DNA of 39,970 nt, from NCBI GenBank assembly GCA_022340485.1, contig JAJDNX010000005.1, positions 1-39,970 of the forward strand. Direction: 5' to 3'. The notes below the pieces were generated by a model that did not search any database, was not told where the DNA came from, and worked only from the letters and a program-made list of their open reading frames with translations. Shown here piece by piece: positions 25,876-33,916 of the stretch. Origin of the DNA: Gammaproteobacteria bacterium (lineage in GTDB: Bacteria > Pseudomonadota > Gammaproteobacteria > UBA9214). Both the position numbers and the translations under genes were made by a program. How positions within the stretch are numbered: the stretch's first letter is position 1; each line of letters opens with the position of its first letter.

Positions 25876-27330
25876 TTAAAACCGTTCAAGCTCGGGATGT
25901 GGTAACTCTCCGTGATGTACATGCATGGCACCGAATTCGGCACAGCGGTGCAGGGTAGGGATAGCCTTGCCGGGATTCAGCAGATTGTCAGCATCAAAGG
26001 CTGACTTGATGGCATGAAACTGCCGCAGTTCGGCAGCATTGAACTGTACGCACATCTGGTTGATTTTTTCCAGTCCAACACCGTGCTCGCCGGTAATCGT
26101 ACCGCCAACCTCGACACATAATTCAAGAATCTTCCCGCCCAGTTCTTCCGTGCGTTCCAGCTCGCCCGCCTGGTTGGCATCGTAGAGAATCAACGGGTGC
26201 AGATTGCCATCGCCGGCATGAAAGACATTGCAGATGGGCAGGCCGTAGGCTTCCGACAGGGTGCTGATCTGATTCAGTACATGGGCCAGGTGCTTGCGCG
26301 GGATGGTACCGTCCATGCAATAGTAGTCCGGTGACAGTCTGCCCATGGCCGGGAAGGCCGCCTTTCTGCCTGCCCAGAAACGCTGGCGCTCTGCTTCGTT
26401 GTGTGACACCTGCAGATCGATGGCACCGGCTTCTTTGAATACCCGGTTGACGCGTTCAATCTGTGCCGTCACGTCTTCCTGTGTGCCGTCAAGCTCGCAT
26501 AACAGGATGGCGGCTGCGTGTTTCGGGTAACCGGTGTGGATGAACTTTTCGACGGCATCGATGGCCGGTTTATCGAGCAGTTCCAGACCGGCGGGTATGA
26601 TGCCGCTGGCAATGACGGCTGTGACACCCGCACCGGCCGCATCAACGGAGTCGAATGCAGCCATGACCACCTGTGCAACCTCCGGCCTCGGGAGCAGTTT
26701 GACGGTGACCTCGGTAATGACTCCCAGCATACCTTCAGATCCCGTCATCAGTGCGAGTAGATCGTAACCAGGTGCATCCAGTGCCTGTCCGCCAATGGTC
26801 AGGTGTGTGCCGTCGATGGTGAGTACCTCAAGCGCCTGTATGTTGTGTGTGGTCAGTCCGTACTTGAGGCAGTGGACACCACCGGCGTTCTCGGCAACGT
26901 TACCACCGATGGAACAGGCAATTTGCGAAGACGGGTCGGGCGCGTAATACAGTCCATCATCTGCAACTGCATTGGAAATCGACAGGTTGGTGACCCCGGG
27001 TTGCACCCGTGCAACCCGGTTGTGTACATCGATGTCCAGGATGCGGTTAAATCTTGCGAGGCTTAACAGCACGCCATTTTCCAGCGGCATGGCGCCACCG
27101 GAGAGACCCGTACCCGAACCACGGGCAACCACGGGCACCTTGTGTTCGCTGCACAGCCGCAACACCGACTGCACCTGCTCGAATGTGTCGGGTATGACAA
27201 CGACCATGGGCAGTTGCCGATAGGCTGACAGTGCATCGCATTCATAAGGCCTTAATTCTTCCGGCTGTGTGAGTACACGGCCTTTCGGCAGATGTTTGCG
27301 CAACGCGGTTGTAATCGAATCTAGAGACAT
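25876..27330 (-). CDS. glcD: Glycolate oxidase subunit GlcD
   Basis: GlcD oxidises glycolate to glyoxylate with FAD. The FAD domain reads PVVARGSGTGLSGGAMPLENGVLLSL, RVQPGVTNLSISNAVADDGLYYAPDPSSQIACSIGGNVAENAGGVHCLKYG and MTGSEGMLGVITEVTVKLLP. The C-terminal FAD-oxidase domain has CNVFHAGDGNLHPLILYD, GTITGEHGVGLEKI and FDADNLLNPGKAIP. ATG 27330 gives 484 residues, near the usual ~499; the track begins at the preceding TTG. It is the first gene of glcDEF plus rhodanese. No glcC regulator or permease is nearby. The operon suggests glycolate salvage, for example from photorespiration-like phosphoglycolate in an autotroph. Confidence 0.96.
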   Translation of the reverse strand: MSLDSITTALRKHLPKGRVLTQPEELRPYECDALSAYRQLPMVVVIPDTFEQVQSVLRLCSEHKVPVVARGSGTGLSGGAMPLENGVLLSLARFNRILDIDVHNRVARVQPGVTNLSISNAVADDGLYYAPDPSSQIACSIGGNVAENAGGVHCLKYGLTTHNIQALEVLTIDGTHLTIGGQALDAPGYDLLALMTGSEGMLGVITEVTVKLLPRPEVAQVVMAAFDSVDAAGAGVTAVIASGIIPAGLELLDKPAIDAVEKFIHTGYPKHAAAILLCELDGTQEDVTAQIERVNRVFKEAGAIDLQVSHNEAERQRFWAGRKAAFPAMGRLSPDYYCMDGTIPRKHLAHVLNQISTLSEAYGLPICNVFHAGDGNLHPLILYDANQAGELERTEELGGKILELCVEVGGTITGEHGVGLEKINQMCVQFNAAELRQFHAIKSAFDADNLLNPGKAIPTLHRCAEFGAMHVHHGELPHPELERF

Positions 27331-27462
27331 CAAAACAGAAATATGTCAAGCATTGGACCTGATTAAGATCCGTTCATTATCGCCGATAGCCGTTCAAATA
27401 CCAGCCTTCTGTAGGGCCTGTTATTTTTAAGCAGATACTCGTTAACATGATATGATTCTGTC

Positions 27463-27984
27463 ATGCATTTCACAGAGACACATTTTTTATACAACGGCAT
27501 ACCTGCACACAACTTCGCGGGACTGATGGAATTGTACGAGTGCAATTACATTCGCCTGCGCAACCTGGTGCCGGAACTCGATGCCATGTCTGACCAAGTG
27601 GTGTCACGTGTCGAGGGTGTACTGGATCTGCATCTGAATATCATCGAACGCTGCAAGTTCACCACTACACTCAATCTCAGCTATTATTTTCATGATGAGG
27701 AAGGCAGCTTCCCGGCTCCCGACATGCGGGTTCGCATGTACCACGATGCCCAGGTTGGAGAAGTCATTTCCTGTGGGCGGCGTCGTGGTGTTCGTCACGC
27801 GGTCTACAATCGCATGTACCACCGCTACACCCTGTCTGAAAAATGGCGTATGAATCGATTCCTGCAAAAATGGTTGGGTTATTGCCTCAGGCAGGGACAC
27901 CGATTCATCCCCGGAAGGGTACTGCTGCCGCATGACACCGTTCCGGGTTCATTCGACAAGCCGCTGTCGCGTGTAGGATTCTGA
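27463..27984 (+). CDS. DUF1249 (YqiB-like) protein
   Basis: This 173-residue soluble protein resembles E. coli YqiB: FAGLMELYECNYIRLRNLVPELDAM, then IIERCKFTTTLNLSYYF, PDMRVRMYHDAQVGEVISC and MNRFLQKWLGYCLRQGHRFIP. Family function is unknown. I keep ATG 27463 because homologues carry residues before 'GLMELYE'. There is no clear ribosome-binding site there, and a TATGAT hexamer (27451) lies only a few bases upstream, so a leaderless or shorter form from ATG 27526 cannot be excluded. It is divergent from glcD and precedes the isc operon. Confidence 0.85.
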   Translation: MHFTETHFLYNGIPAHNFAGLMELYECNYIRLRNLVPELDAMSDQVVSRVEGVLDLHLNIIERCKFTTTLNLSYYFHDEEGSFPAPDMRVRMYHDAQVGEVISCGRRRGVRHAVYNRMYHRYTLSEKWRMNRFLQKWLGYCLRQGHRFIPGRVLLPHDTVPGSFDKPLSRVGF

Positions 27985-28030
27985 GGTACCCCTCCCGCTT
28001 TATATATCCCTTCTGAGCAGGTCCAAAACC

Positions 28031-28059
28031 TTGCTCGTATTCCGAGTCTCCCGCATACT
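28031..28059 (+). promoter_or_regulatory. Probable promoter of the isc operon
   Basis: TTGCTC (-35, 4 of 6 consensus) and CATACT (-10, 4 of 6) are separated by 17 bp and lie about 80 bp before the iscR ATG. An IscR type-1-like site starts 2 bp downstream of the -10 box, a position compatible with repression. Confidence 0.45.
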
Positions 28060-28061
28060 TA

Positions 28062-28086
28062 GTACCTGAGCAATTTAGTAGGTTAT
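28062..28086 (+). promoter_or_regulatory. IscR type-1-like binding site
   Basis: The 25 bases, beginning GTACCTGAGC and ending TTTAGTAGGTTAT, match 20 of 25 positions of the E. coli IscR type-1 consensus (ATASYYGACTRWWWYAGTCRRSTAT) by hand alignment. The matches include the CYTGA and TAGT half-site cores. It sits between the predicted promoter and iscR, so [2Fe-2S]-IscR probably represses its own operon. Confidence 0.65.
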
Positions 28087-28136
28087 TATTTCACCTGGTT
28101 ACCACAGTCTTACGAGTGTGTGGACGGGTAAACATC

Positions 28137-28637
28137 ATGCGGCTATCAACCAAAGGGCGTTATGCAGTGACTGCCATGCTGGATCTTGCGATCCACTATG
28201 AGGAGGGGCCGGTGACCCTGGCGGGTATCTCAGCGACGCAGGGTATCTCGTTGTCCTACCTGGAACAGCTATTCGTGCGTCTGAAAAAGGACGGCCTGGT
28301 TGAAGGTTTGCGTGGCCCCGGGGGTGGTTACCGGCTGGCGCATTCACCTGAGGATATTTCCATTGCGCAGGTCATCAATGCGATCGGGGAGAATATTGAC
28401 GCCACCGTGTGCGGTGGCCGCGAGGACTGTCAGGATGGCCAGCGTTGTCTGACGCACGCATTGTGGGAAAAGCTGGGTAACGAAATCCATGAATTCATGC
28501 ATGGCATAACACTCGCCAGTTTTCTCAGGCGTGACAAGGTCAGTGCGGTGGTACGACGGCAGCAGACCGGTGTTGAAATTGCGGTTGTTGAACCCGCATT
28601 GAATAGTATGGCCGCCAGGCAGCAGTCTGGTTATTAA
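28137..28637 (+). CDS. iscR: Fe-S cluster assembly regulator IscR
   Basis: IscR is an Rrf2-family winged-helix repressor that senses cluster supply through its own [2Fe-2S]. The 166 residues start MRLSTKGRYAVTAMLDLAIHY, with the recognition region QGISLSYLEQLFVRLKKDGLVEGLRGPGGGYRLA. The three cluster Cys lie in CGGREDCQDGQRCLTH. The nearby His of RCLTH is the usual fourth ligand. ATG 28137 matches the family; the track's start seven codons upstream does not. It heads the isc operon. The C-terminal tail is short and Gln-rich. Confidence 0.96.
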   Translation: MRLSTKGRYAVTAMLDLAIHYEEGPVTLAGISATQGISLSYLEQLFVRLKKDGLVEGLRGPGGGYRLAHSPEDISIAQVINAIGENIDATVCGGREDCQDGQRCLTHALWEKLGNEIHEFMHGITLASFLRRDKVSAVVRRQQTGVEIAVVEPALNSMAARQQSGY

Positions 28638-28669
28638 CCTTAAGACGAAGTTTTTACAGGTAATTTGAC

Positions 28670-29890
28670 ATGAACGTTAGCATACCGATCTACATGGACT
28701 ACTCTGCCACCACACCGGTTGACGAGCGTGTCGCGGAAAAAATGTGCAGCTACCTGACGCGCCAGGGGCAGTTTGGCAACCCGGCCTCGCGCTCGCATGA
28801 ATTCGGCTGGAAGGCCGAGGAAGCCGTGGAGCAGGCGCGCAAGGAGGTAGCACAGCTGATCAATGCCAACCCCAAGGAAATTATCTGGACCTCGGGCGCC
28901 ACTGAATCGGATAACCTCGCCATCAAGGGTGCCGCACACTTTTACCAGAAAAAGGGCAAGCACATCGTAACCCTGAAGACCGAACACAAGGCCGTGCTGG
29001 ATTCCTGCCGGCAGCTGGAGCGGGAGGGTTATGAAGTCACCTACCTGGATCCGGAACCCAGCGGGTTGCTGGATTTGCAGAAGTTTGAAGCAGCCTTGCG
29101 TGGCGATACCGTGCTGGTGTCCATCATGCACGTAAATAACGAGATCGGTGTCATCCAGGACATAGCAGCCATTGGTGAAATCTGCCGCGAGCGCAATATT
29201 GTTTTTCACGTCGATGCCGCGCAGAGTGCCGGCAAGCTTCCCATTGACATGGAAAAGCTGAAGGTAGACTTGATGTCATTTTCGGCACACAAGATCTACG
29301 GTCCCAAGGGAATCGGTGCCCTGTATGTGCGCCGTAAACCGCGTGTACGACTGGAAGCCCAGATGCACGGGGGCGGTCATGAACGCGGCCTGCGTTCCGG
29401 AACGCTGCCAACTCACCAGATTGTCGGTATGGGAGAGGCCTTCCGGATTGCGCGCGAGGAAATGGTGGAAGAGGAAGCGCGCATACGCAGACTGCGTGAC
29501 CGGCTCTGGAATTCCCTGAAGGATATGGAAGAGGTCTATCTCAATGGCGATATGGATCAGCGTGTGCCGGGCAACCTGAATGTCAGCTTTAATTTTGTTG
29601 AAGGTGAAAGCCTCATTATGGCACTGAAGGATATGGCAGTGTCCTCAGGTTCGGCTTGCACCAGTTCCAGCCTCGAACCTTCCTATGTGTTGCGGGCACT
29701 GGGTCGTAACGATGAACTTGCGCACAGTTCCATACGCTTTACCATTGGCCGTTTTACCACCGAAGAGGAAATCGATTACGTGGCCAATCTGCTACGGGAA
29801 AAGGTCAATAAGCTGCGTGACTTGTCACCGCTCTGGGATATGTTCAAGGAAGGTATTGATCTGGATTCCGTCCAGTGGGCCGCTCACTAG
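28670..29890 (+). CDS. iscS: Cysteine desulfurase IscS
   Basis: This PLP enzyme removes sulfur from cysteine and hands it to cluster scaffolds and tRNA-modifying proteins. The 406 residues are typical of group I NifS/Isc[34 protein letters not shown], the PLP lysine in [12 protein letters not shown] and the catalytic loop [16 protein letters not shown] with the persulfide Cys. The C-terminus [22 protein letters not shown], which contacts IscU in E. coli, is complete. Its usual immediate neighbour iscU is missing; iscA begins 12 bp after the iscS stop. Confidence 0.97.
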   Translation: MNVSIPIYMDYSATTPVDERVAEKMCSYLTRQGQFGNPASRSHEFGWKAEEAVEQARKEVAQLINANPKEIIWTSGATESDNLAIKGAAHFYQKKGKHIVTLKTEHKAVLDSCRQLEREGYEVTYLDPEPSGLLDLQKFEAALRGDTVLVSIMHVNNEIGVIQDIAAIGEICRERNIVFHVDAAQSAGKLPIDMEKLKVDLMSFSAHKIYGPKGIGALYVRRKPRVRLEAQMHGGGHERGLRSGTLPTHQIVGMGEAFRIAREEMVEEEARIRRLRDRLWNSLKDMEEVYLNGDMDQRVPGNLNVSFNFVEGESLIMALKDMAVSSGSACTSSSLEPSYVLRALGRNDELAHSSIRFTIGRFTTEEEIDYVANLLREKVNKLRDLSPLWDMFKEGIDLDSVQWAAH

Positions 29891-29902
29891 CAGGTAGCGA
29901 TC

Positions 29903-30226
29903 ATGGCAATTACATTAACAGCAGCAGCGGCCGAACGGGTCAAAACATTTATCGACAAGCGCGGTAATGGCGTCGGACTGCGCCTTGCCGTGAAAACAAC
30001 CGGCTGTTCCGGAATGGCCTATGTCATGGAGTTCGCCGACCAGATTGAAGAGGATGATGTGGTATTCGAAGATCAGGGCGTCAAGGTGCTGATCAATCCG
30101 AAGAGCCTGGTGTACCTCGACGGTACCGAGCTTGATTACGCAAAGGAAGGACTCAACGAGGGCTTCAAATTCAACAACCCCAATGTCAAGGATATGTGTG
30201 GCTGCGGGGAAAGTTTTAACGTCTGA
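29903..30226 (+). CDS. iscA: Iron-sulfur cluster assembly protein IscA
   Basis: IscA is an A-type carrier that helps form or deliver [4Fe-4S] clusters. The 107 residues include the three ligand Cys: TTGCSGMAY near residue 35 and MCGCGESFN near the end. [18 protein letters not shown] is diagnostic for IscA rather than ErpA or SufA. It is directly preceded by iscS where iscU is normally encoded. hscB follows after 47 bp. Confidence 0.96.
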   Translation: MAITLTAAAAERVKTFIDKRGNGVGLRLAVKTTGCSGMAYVMEFADQIEEDDVVFEDQGVKVLINPKSLVYLDGTELDYAKEGLNEGFKFNNPNVKDMCGCGESFNV

Positions 30227-30273
30227 TGTCAGCTTGTTGCTGACTGCTGTCTTGTTTCCTGCTGGTTGTCCCC

Positions 30274-30828
30274 ATGGCTGCGGATCATTCCACAACCCAC
30301 TTTGAGCGTTTCGGTCTGGCAAAGTCTTTTGATGTCGATCTCGATTTGCTGGATGAACGCTATCGCGCCAGTCAGCGTGCCATGCACCCCGACCGGTTCG
30401 CGAATGCCACGGACCAGGAGCGTCGCATTTCCATGCAGCAGGCGACACTGATTAACGAGGGCTATCAGATCCTGAAGGACCCGTTGAAGCGCGGCCGTTA
30501 CCTGCTGCAACTGGCTGGTCGCAGCTTTGATGATGAACACCACACGAACAGTGATATCAACTTTCTGATGGAACAGATGGAGTTGCGTGAGGCACTGGAT
30601 GAGGTGCGCAATGTCGCCGATGCCTTTGCGGAGCTGGGTGTGATCATTGAGCGGATTGCAGATGATATTGCCCGACTGGCGAGTGGCTTGCAGCAGCAGT
30701 TCAGTGCCGGGGATGCGGACAGTCTTGATCTGGCAGCTGACAGCCTTACAAAGATGCAGTTTTACCGCAAGCTGCAGGAAGAGGCCATGGAGCTGGAGCT
30801 GGAACTGGAGGACGAACTTGCCGGTTAA
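30274..30828 (+). CDS. hscB: Fe-S cluster co-chaperone HscB
   Basis: HscB is a J-domain protein that brings IscU to HscA. The 184 residues show a J domain with MHPDRFAN (the HPD motif stimulating HscA ATPase) and LINEGYQILKDPLKRGRYLL. The C-terminal three-helix bundle (LMEQMELREALDEV, LTKMQFYRKLQEEAMELE) forms the IscU-binding surface in E. coli. It appears intact although its client gene is not in the operon. Confidence 0.95.
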   Translation: MAADHSTTHFERFGLAKSFDVDLDLLDERYRASQRAMHPDRFANATDQERRISMQQATLINEGYQILKDPLKRGRYLLQLAGRSFDDEHHTNSDINFLMEQMELREALDEVRNVADAFAELGVIIERIADDIARLASGLQQQFSAGDADSLDLAADSLTKMQFYRKLQEEAMELELELEDELAG

Positions 30829-30929
30829 CCGTGAGCGCAGTAGTTAAATTCCAGACCTCTCATCGTCTCAATGATGTATCCCACGCGCAGGCAGCGGGGA
30901 CGCTTGGTAAGTAGTTAGAACTTGATCAA

Positions 30930-32810
30930 ATGGCACTTTTACAAATATCAGAACCTGGTCAATCCAGCGCGCCACACCAGCACCGGTTGGCAGCAGGCAT
31001 CGACCTGGGCACCACCAACTCGCTGATTGCCAGTGTCCGCAGTGGTGTGGCAGAAACCCTGCCGGACCTGGAGGGGCGCCACCTGTTGCCATCGGTGGTG
31101 CGCTATCAGGCCGATGGCCCGGTGGTTGTTGGCCACGATGCACTGGCCGCGGCGACCGAAGACCCGCTGAATACCATTGCCTCTGTGAAGCGCCTGATGG
31201 GGCGTGGTGTTGAGGATGTGAAGGGCATCGGCGAGTATCTGCCCTATGAATTCGTGCCGGGATCGAGTGGCATGCCGTTATTGCATACCGCGGCGGGCGA
31301 CGTGAGCCCCGTCGAGGTTTCTGCAGAAATCCTGCGGGTACTCAAGAGGCGTGCCGAGGAGACCCTCGGCGGGGAGTTGAGTGGTGTCGTGGTGACGGTG
31401 CCCGCTTATTTTGATGATGCGCAGCGGCAGGCCACCAAGGACGCCGGGCGACTGGCGGGCCTGAATGTCCTGCGTTTGCTTAACGAGCCGACTGCCGCAG
31501 CGGTTGCCTATGGACTGGATAAGGGCTCGGAAGGTGTGATTGCAATCTACGACCTGGGCGGGGGTACCTTTGATGTTTCCATCTTGCGCCTCAACAAGGG
31601 TGTGTTTGAAGTCATGGCCACCGCGGGAGATACCGCACTGGGTGGTGATGACATGGACCGCCTGGTGGCCGACTGGATTATGCAACAGGCCGGCATGAAG
31701 GCGGATGCAGGCCATGTAGACATGCGCCGACTGATGCAGGTTGCACGAGCGGCGAAAGAAGACCTGTCAAGTCACTCCGCAAGCACGATTGAACTTGCAC
31801 TTGAAGGTGGCACGACCTGGAAAGGTCAGCTGTCCCGCGAACAGTTCAATTTATTGATTGCGCCGCTGCTGGAGCGAACACTTGGACCCTGCCGTCGTGC
31901 GTTACGCGATGCAGGCATACGCGCCGCCAGCGTCAAGTCCGTCGTCATGGTGGGTGGTGCGACCCGTGTGCCGCTGGTGCGCCAGCGGGTTGCCGAGTTC
32001 TTCGCTGCCGAACCCATGATTGATATTGATCCCGATAAGGTGGTCGCCGTCGGCGCGGCCATTCAGGCGGATATCCTGGCAGGTAACAAGCCTGATAACG
32101 AGATGTTGCTGCTGGATGTGATCCCGCTGTCGCTGGGGATTGAAACCATGGGTGGCCTCACTGAAAAGATTATCCAGCGCAACAGCACCATTCCGGTTGC
32201 CCGCGCCCAGGAATTTACCACCTTCAAGGATGGCCAGACCGCGATGTCCTTGCACGTGGTTCAGGGGGAACGCGAGCTGGTGGAAGATTGCCGTTCTCTT
32301 GCAAGGTTCGAGTTGCGCGATATCCCGCCAATGGTGGCCGGTGCAGCCCGTATCAAGGTAACGTTTCAGGTCGATGCAGACGGCTTGCTGAATGTAACGG
32401 CTGAGGAACAGACACAGGGGGTTAGCAGCAGTATCGAAGTCAAGCCATCCTATGGTCTGAATGACAGCGAAATCGAGACCATGCTGAGGGACTCCATGAC
32501 CTCTGCAGCCGCTGATCGCGATGCCCGGCGGCTGCGTGAGGAACAGGTCGAGGCGGACCGGGTGCTGGAAGCGCTGCATTCTGCCCTGGCCGCTGATGGT
32601 GACGAGTTGCTGGATGAAGCAGAACGCAATGCCATCGACGAGGCGGCAAAGCGGCTTGAAGAGCAGCGCGGTGGTGATGACTATCGCGCCATCAAGAGGG
32701 CGATTGAGGCCGTTGAAAAGGCCAGCAGTACCTATGTCGAACGGCGTATGAACAACAATATTCGCAAGGTAATGGCCGGACACAAGCTGGATGAATTCAA
32801 ACCCTCCTGA
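30930..32810 (+). CDS. hscA: Fe-S protein assembly chaperone HscA
   Basis: HscA is the Hsp70 dedicated to cluster transfer from IscU. The 626 residues begin [32 protein letters not shown], as in E. coli. They contain [33 protein letters not shown] and [14 protein letters not shown] of the nucleotide-binding domain. The linker [17 protein letters not shown] and a helical lid follow, with the substrate-binding beta-domain between. Full length. Known HscA recognises the LPPVK peptide of IscU, which is not encoded here. Confidence 0.97.
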   Translation: MALLQISEPGQSSAPHQHRLAAGIDLGTTNSLIASVRSGVAETLPDLEGRHLLPSVVRYQADGPVVVGHDALAAATEDPLNTIASVKRLMGRGVEDVKGIGEYLPYEFVPGSSGMPLLHTAAGDVSPVEVSAEILRVLKRRAEETLGGELSGVVVTVPAYFDDAQRQATKDAGRLAGLNVLRLLNEPTAAAVAYGLDKGSEGVIAIYDLGGGTFDVSILRLNKGVFEVMATAGDTALGGDDMDRLVADWIMQQAGMKADAGHVDMRRLMQVARAAKEDLSSHSASTIELALEGGTTWKGQLSREQFNLLIAPLLERTLGPCRRALRDAGIRAASVKSVVMVGGATRVPLVRQRVAEFFAAEPMIDIDPDKVVAVGAAIQADILAGNKPDNEMLLLDVIPLSLGIETMGGLTEKIIQRNSTIPVARAQEFTTFKDGQTAMSLHVVQGERELVEDCRSLARFELRDIPPMVAGAARIKVTFQVDADGLLNVTAEEQTQGVSSSIEVKPSYGLNDSEIETMLRDSMTSAAADRDARRLREEQVEADRVLEALHSALAADGDELLDEAERNAIDEAAKRLEEQRGGDDYRAIKRAIEAVEKASSTYVERRMNNNIRKVMAGHKLDEFKPS

Positions 32811-32895
32811 GTATCAGCTGCAATCACTGCGCGTGGCCCGGGACGAGTGGGATGCTAGCGTTATTTTTACATGACTACCAATTGAGTAAGCCGTT

Positions 32896-33234
32896 ATGCC
32901 GCAAATTATTTTTCTGCCACATGAGGAAATCTGTCCGGATGGCGCCGTGATCGAAGCCGAACCCGGTGTCAGCATTTGTGATGCGGCACTGAAAAACGGC
33001 ATCGAGATTGAGCATGCCTGCGAGAAATCCTGCGCCTGCACTACCTGTCATGTGTATGTCCGGGAAGGTGCCGGTTCGCTGAACGAGTCCGATGAAGATG
33101 AGGATGACCTCCTCGACAAGGCCTGGGGCCTGGACCCGGATTCGCGCCTGAGTTGCCAGGCCATTGTCTCGGACCAGGACCTGGTGGTGGAAATACCGAA
33201 GTACACGATTAATATGGTCAGTGAAAATCACTAA
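32896..33234 (+). CDS. fdx: ISC-type [2Fe-2S] ferredoxin
   Basis: This adrenodoxin-like ferredoxin supplies electrons to cluster assembly. The 112 residues match E. coli Fdx: IIFLPHEEICPDGAVIEA, the ligand loop CEKSCACTTCHVYV, DEDEDDLLDKAWGLDPDSRLSCQAIV with the fourth Cys, and the acidic C-terminal region. Start and length are as expected. iscX follows 15 bp later. Confidence 0.97.
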   Translation: MPQIIFLPHEEICPDGAVIEAEPGVSICDAALKNGIEIEHACEKSCACTTCHVYVREGAGSLNESDEDEDDLLDKAWGLDPDSRLSCQAIVSDQDLVVEIPKYTINMVSENH

Positions 33235-33249
33235 ACCTCAGGAGTAGAG

Positions 33250-33450
33250 ATGGCTCTGAAATGGACTGACACCCTTGATATTGCCATTGAGCTTGAAGCG
33301 GCACATCCCGACGCAGACCCCATGCATGTGAATTTCGTCGATCTGCGCAACTGGGTCATGGCACTGGATGGGTTTGACGATGATCCTCAGCATTGTGGCG
33401 AACGAGTTCTCGAGGCCATCCAGATGGCATGGCTTGAGGAACGGGACTGA
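33250..33450 (+). CDS. iscX: Fe-S assembly protein IscX
   Basis: IscX (YfhJ) is a small acidic protein that binds IscS and iron and adjusts desulfurase activity. The 66 residues show LKWTDTLDIAIELEAAHPDADPMHVNFVDLRNWVMAL and FDDDPQHCGERVLEAIQMAWLEE, with the conserved acidic and DxDP motifs. AGGAG lies upstream of the ATG. It is the last isc gene. Confidence 0.95.
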   Translation: MALKWTDTLDIAIELEAAHPDADPMHVNFVDLRNWVMALDGFDDDPQHCGERVLEAIQMAWLEERD

Positions 33451-33462
33451 CATCTGTAGTGG

Positions 33463-33906
33463 GTGTTGCACGGGGTAAATCCTTCGTTCCACCTGACACA
33501 GGGCGGCTGGCAGGAACATAAACAGTCGCTGACTGCCGTTCGCTGCCAGGTGTTCGTCGTCAAACAGCAGGTCCCTGTAGTACTCAAACTGGATGAGCAC
33601 GATCCGCACTGTCACCATGTATTGGCGACGGATGCACAGGGGCGCCCCGTTGGTGCCGGCAGAATCAAAGCGGATGGTTACATCGGCAGGATGGCCGTAC
33701 TGAAAGACTGTCGCAGACAGGGCGTCGCTGCGGCGATGCTGGCAGCACTACTGGAATATGCCGTTTTGCAGGGACACACCCGCGTCTTCCTGCACGTGCA
33801 GATCAGCGCGGTACCGTTCTATGTGCGTTTCGGCTTTGTGGAGAGTGGAGGGCTGTTTATCGATGCCGGCGTCTTGCACCGGTACATGGTAAAGAGCCTG
33901 TATTGA
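33463..33906 (+). CDS. GNAT family N-acetyltransferase
   Basis: The 147 residues have the acetyl-CoA-binding GNAT core: IGRMAVLKDCRRQGVAAAMLAALLEYA (motif A, R/QxxGxG/A variant), then FLHVQISAVPFYVRFGFVESGG (motif B). RCQVFVVKQQVPVVLKLDEHDPHCHHVLA at the N-terminus resembles ElaA/YjcF-like members. The start is GTG (33463), 12 bp after iscX, so it is probably co-transcribed with the isc genes. Substrate unknown. Confidence 0.85.
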   Translation: MLHGVNPSFHLTQGGWQEHKQSLTAVRCQVFVVKQQVPVVLKLDEHDPHCHHVLATDAQGRPVGAGRIKADGYIGRMAVLKDCRRQGVAAAMLAALLEYAVLQGHTRVFLHVQISAVPFYVRFGFVESGGLFIDAGVLHRYMVKSLY

Positions 33907-33916
33907 ACACACTGTC

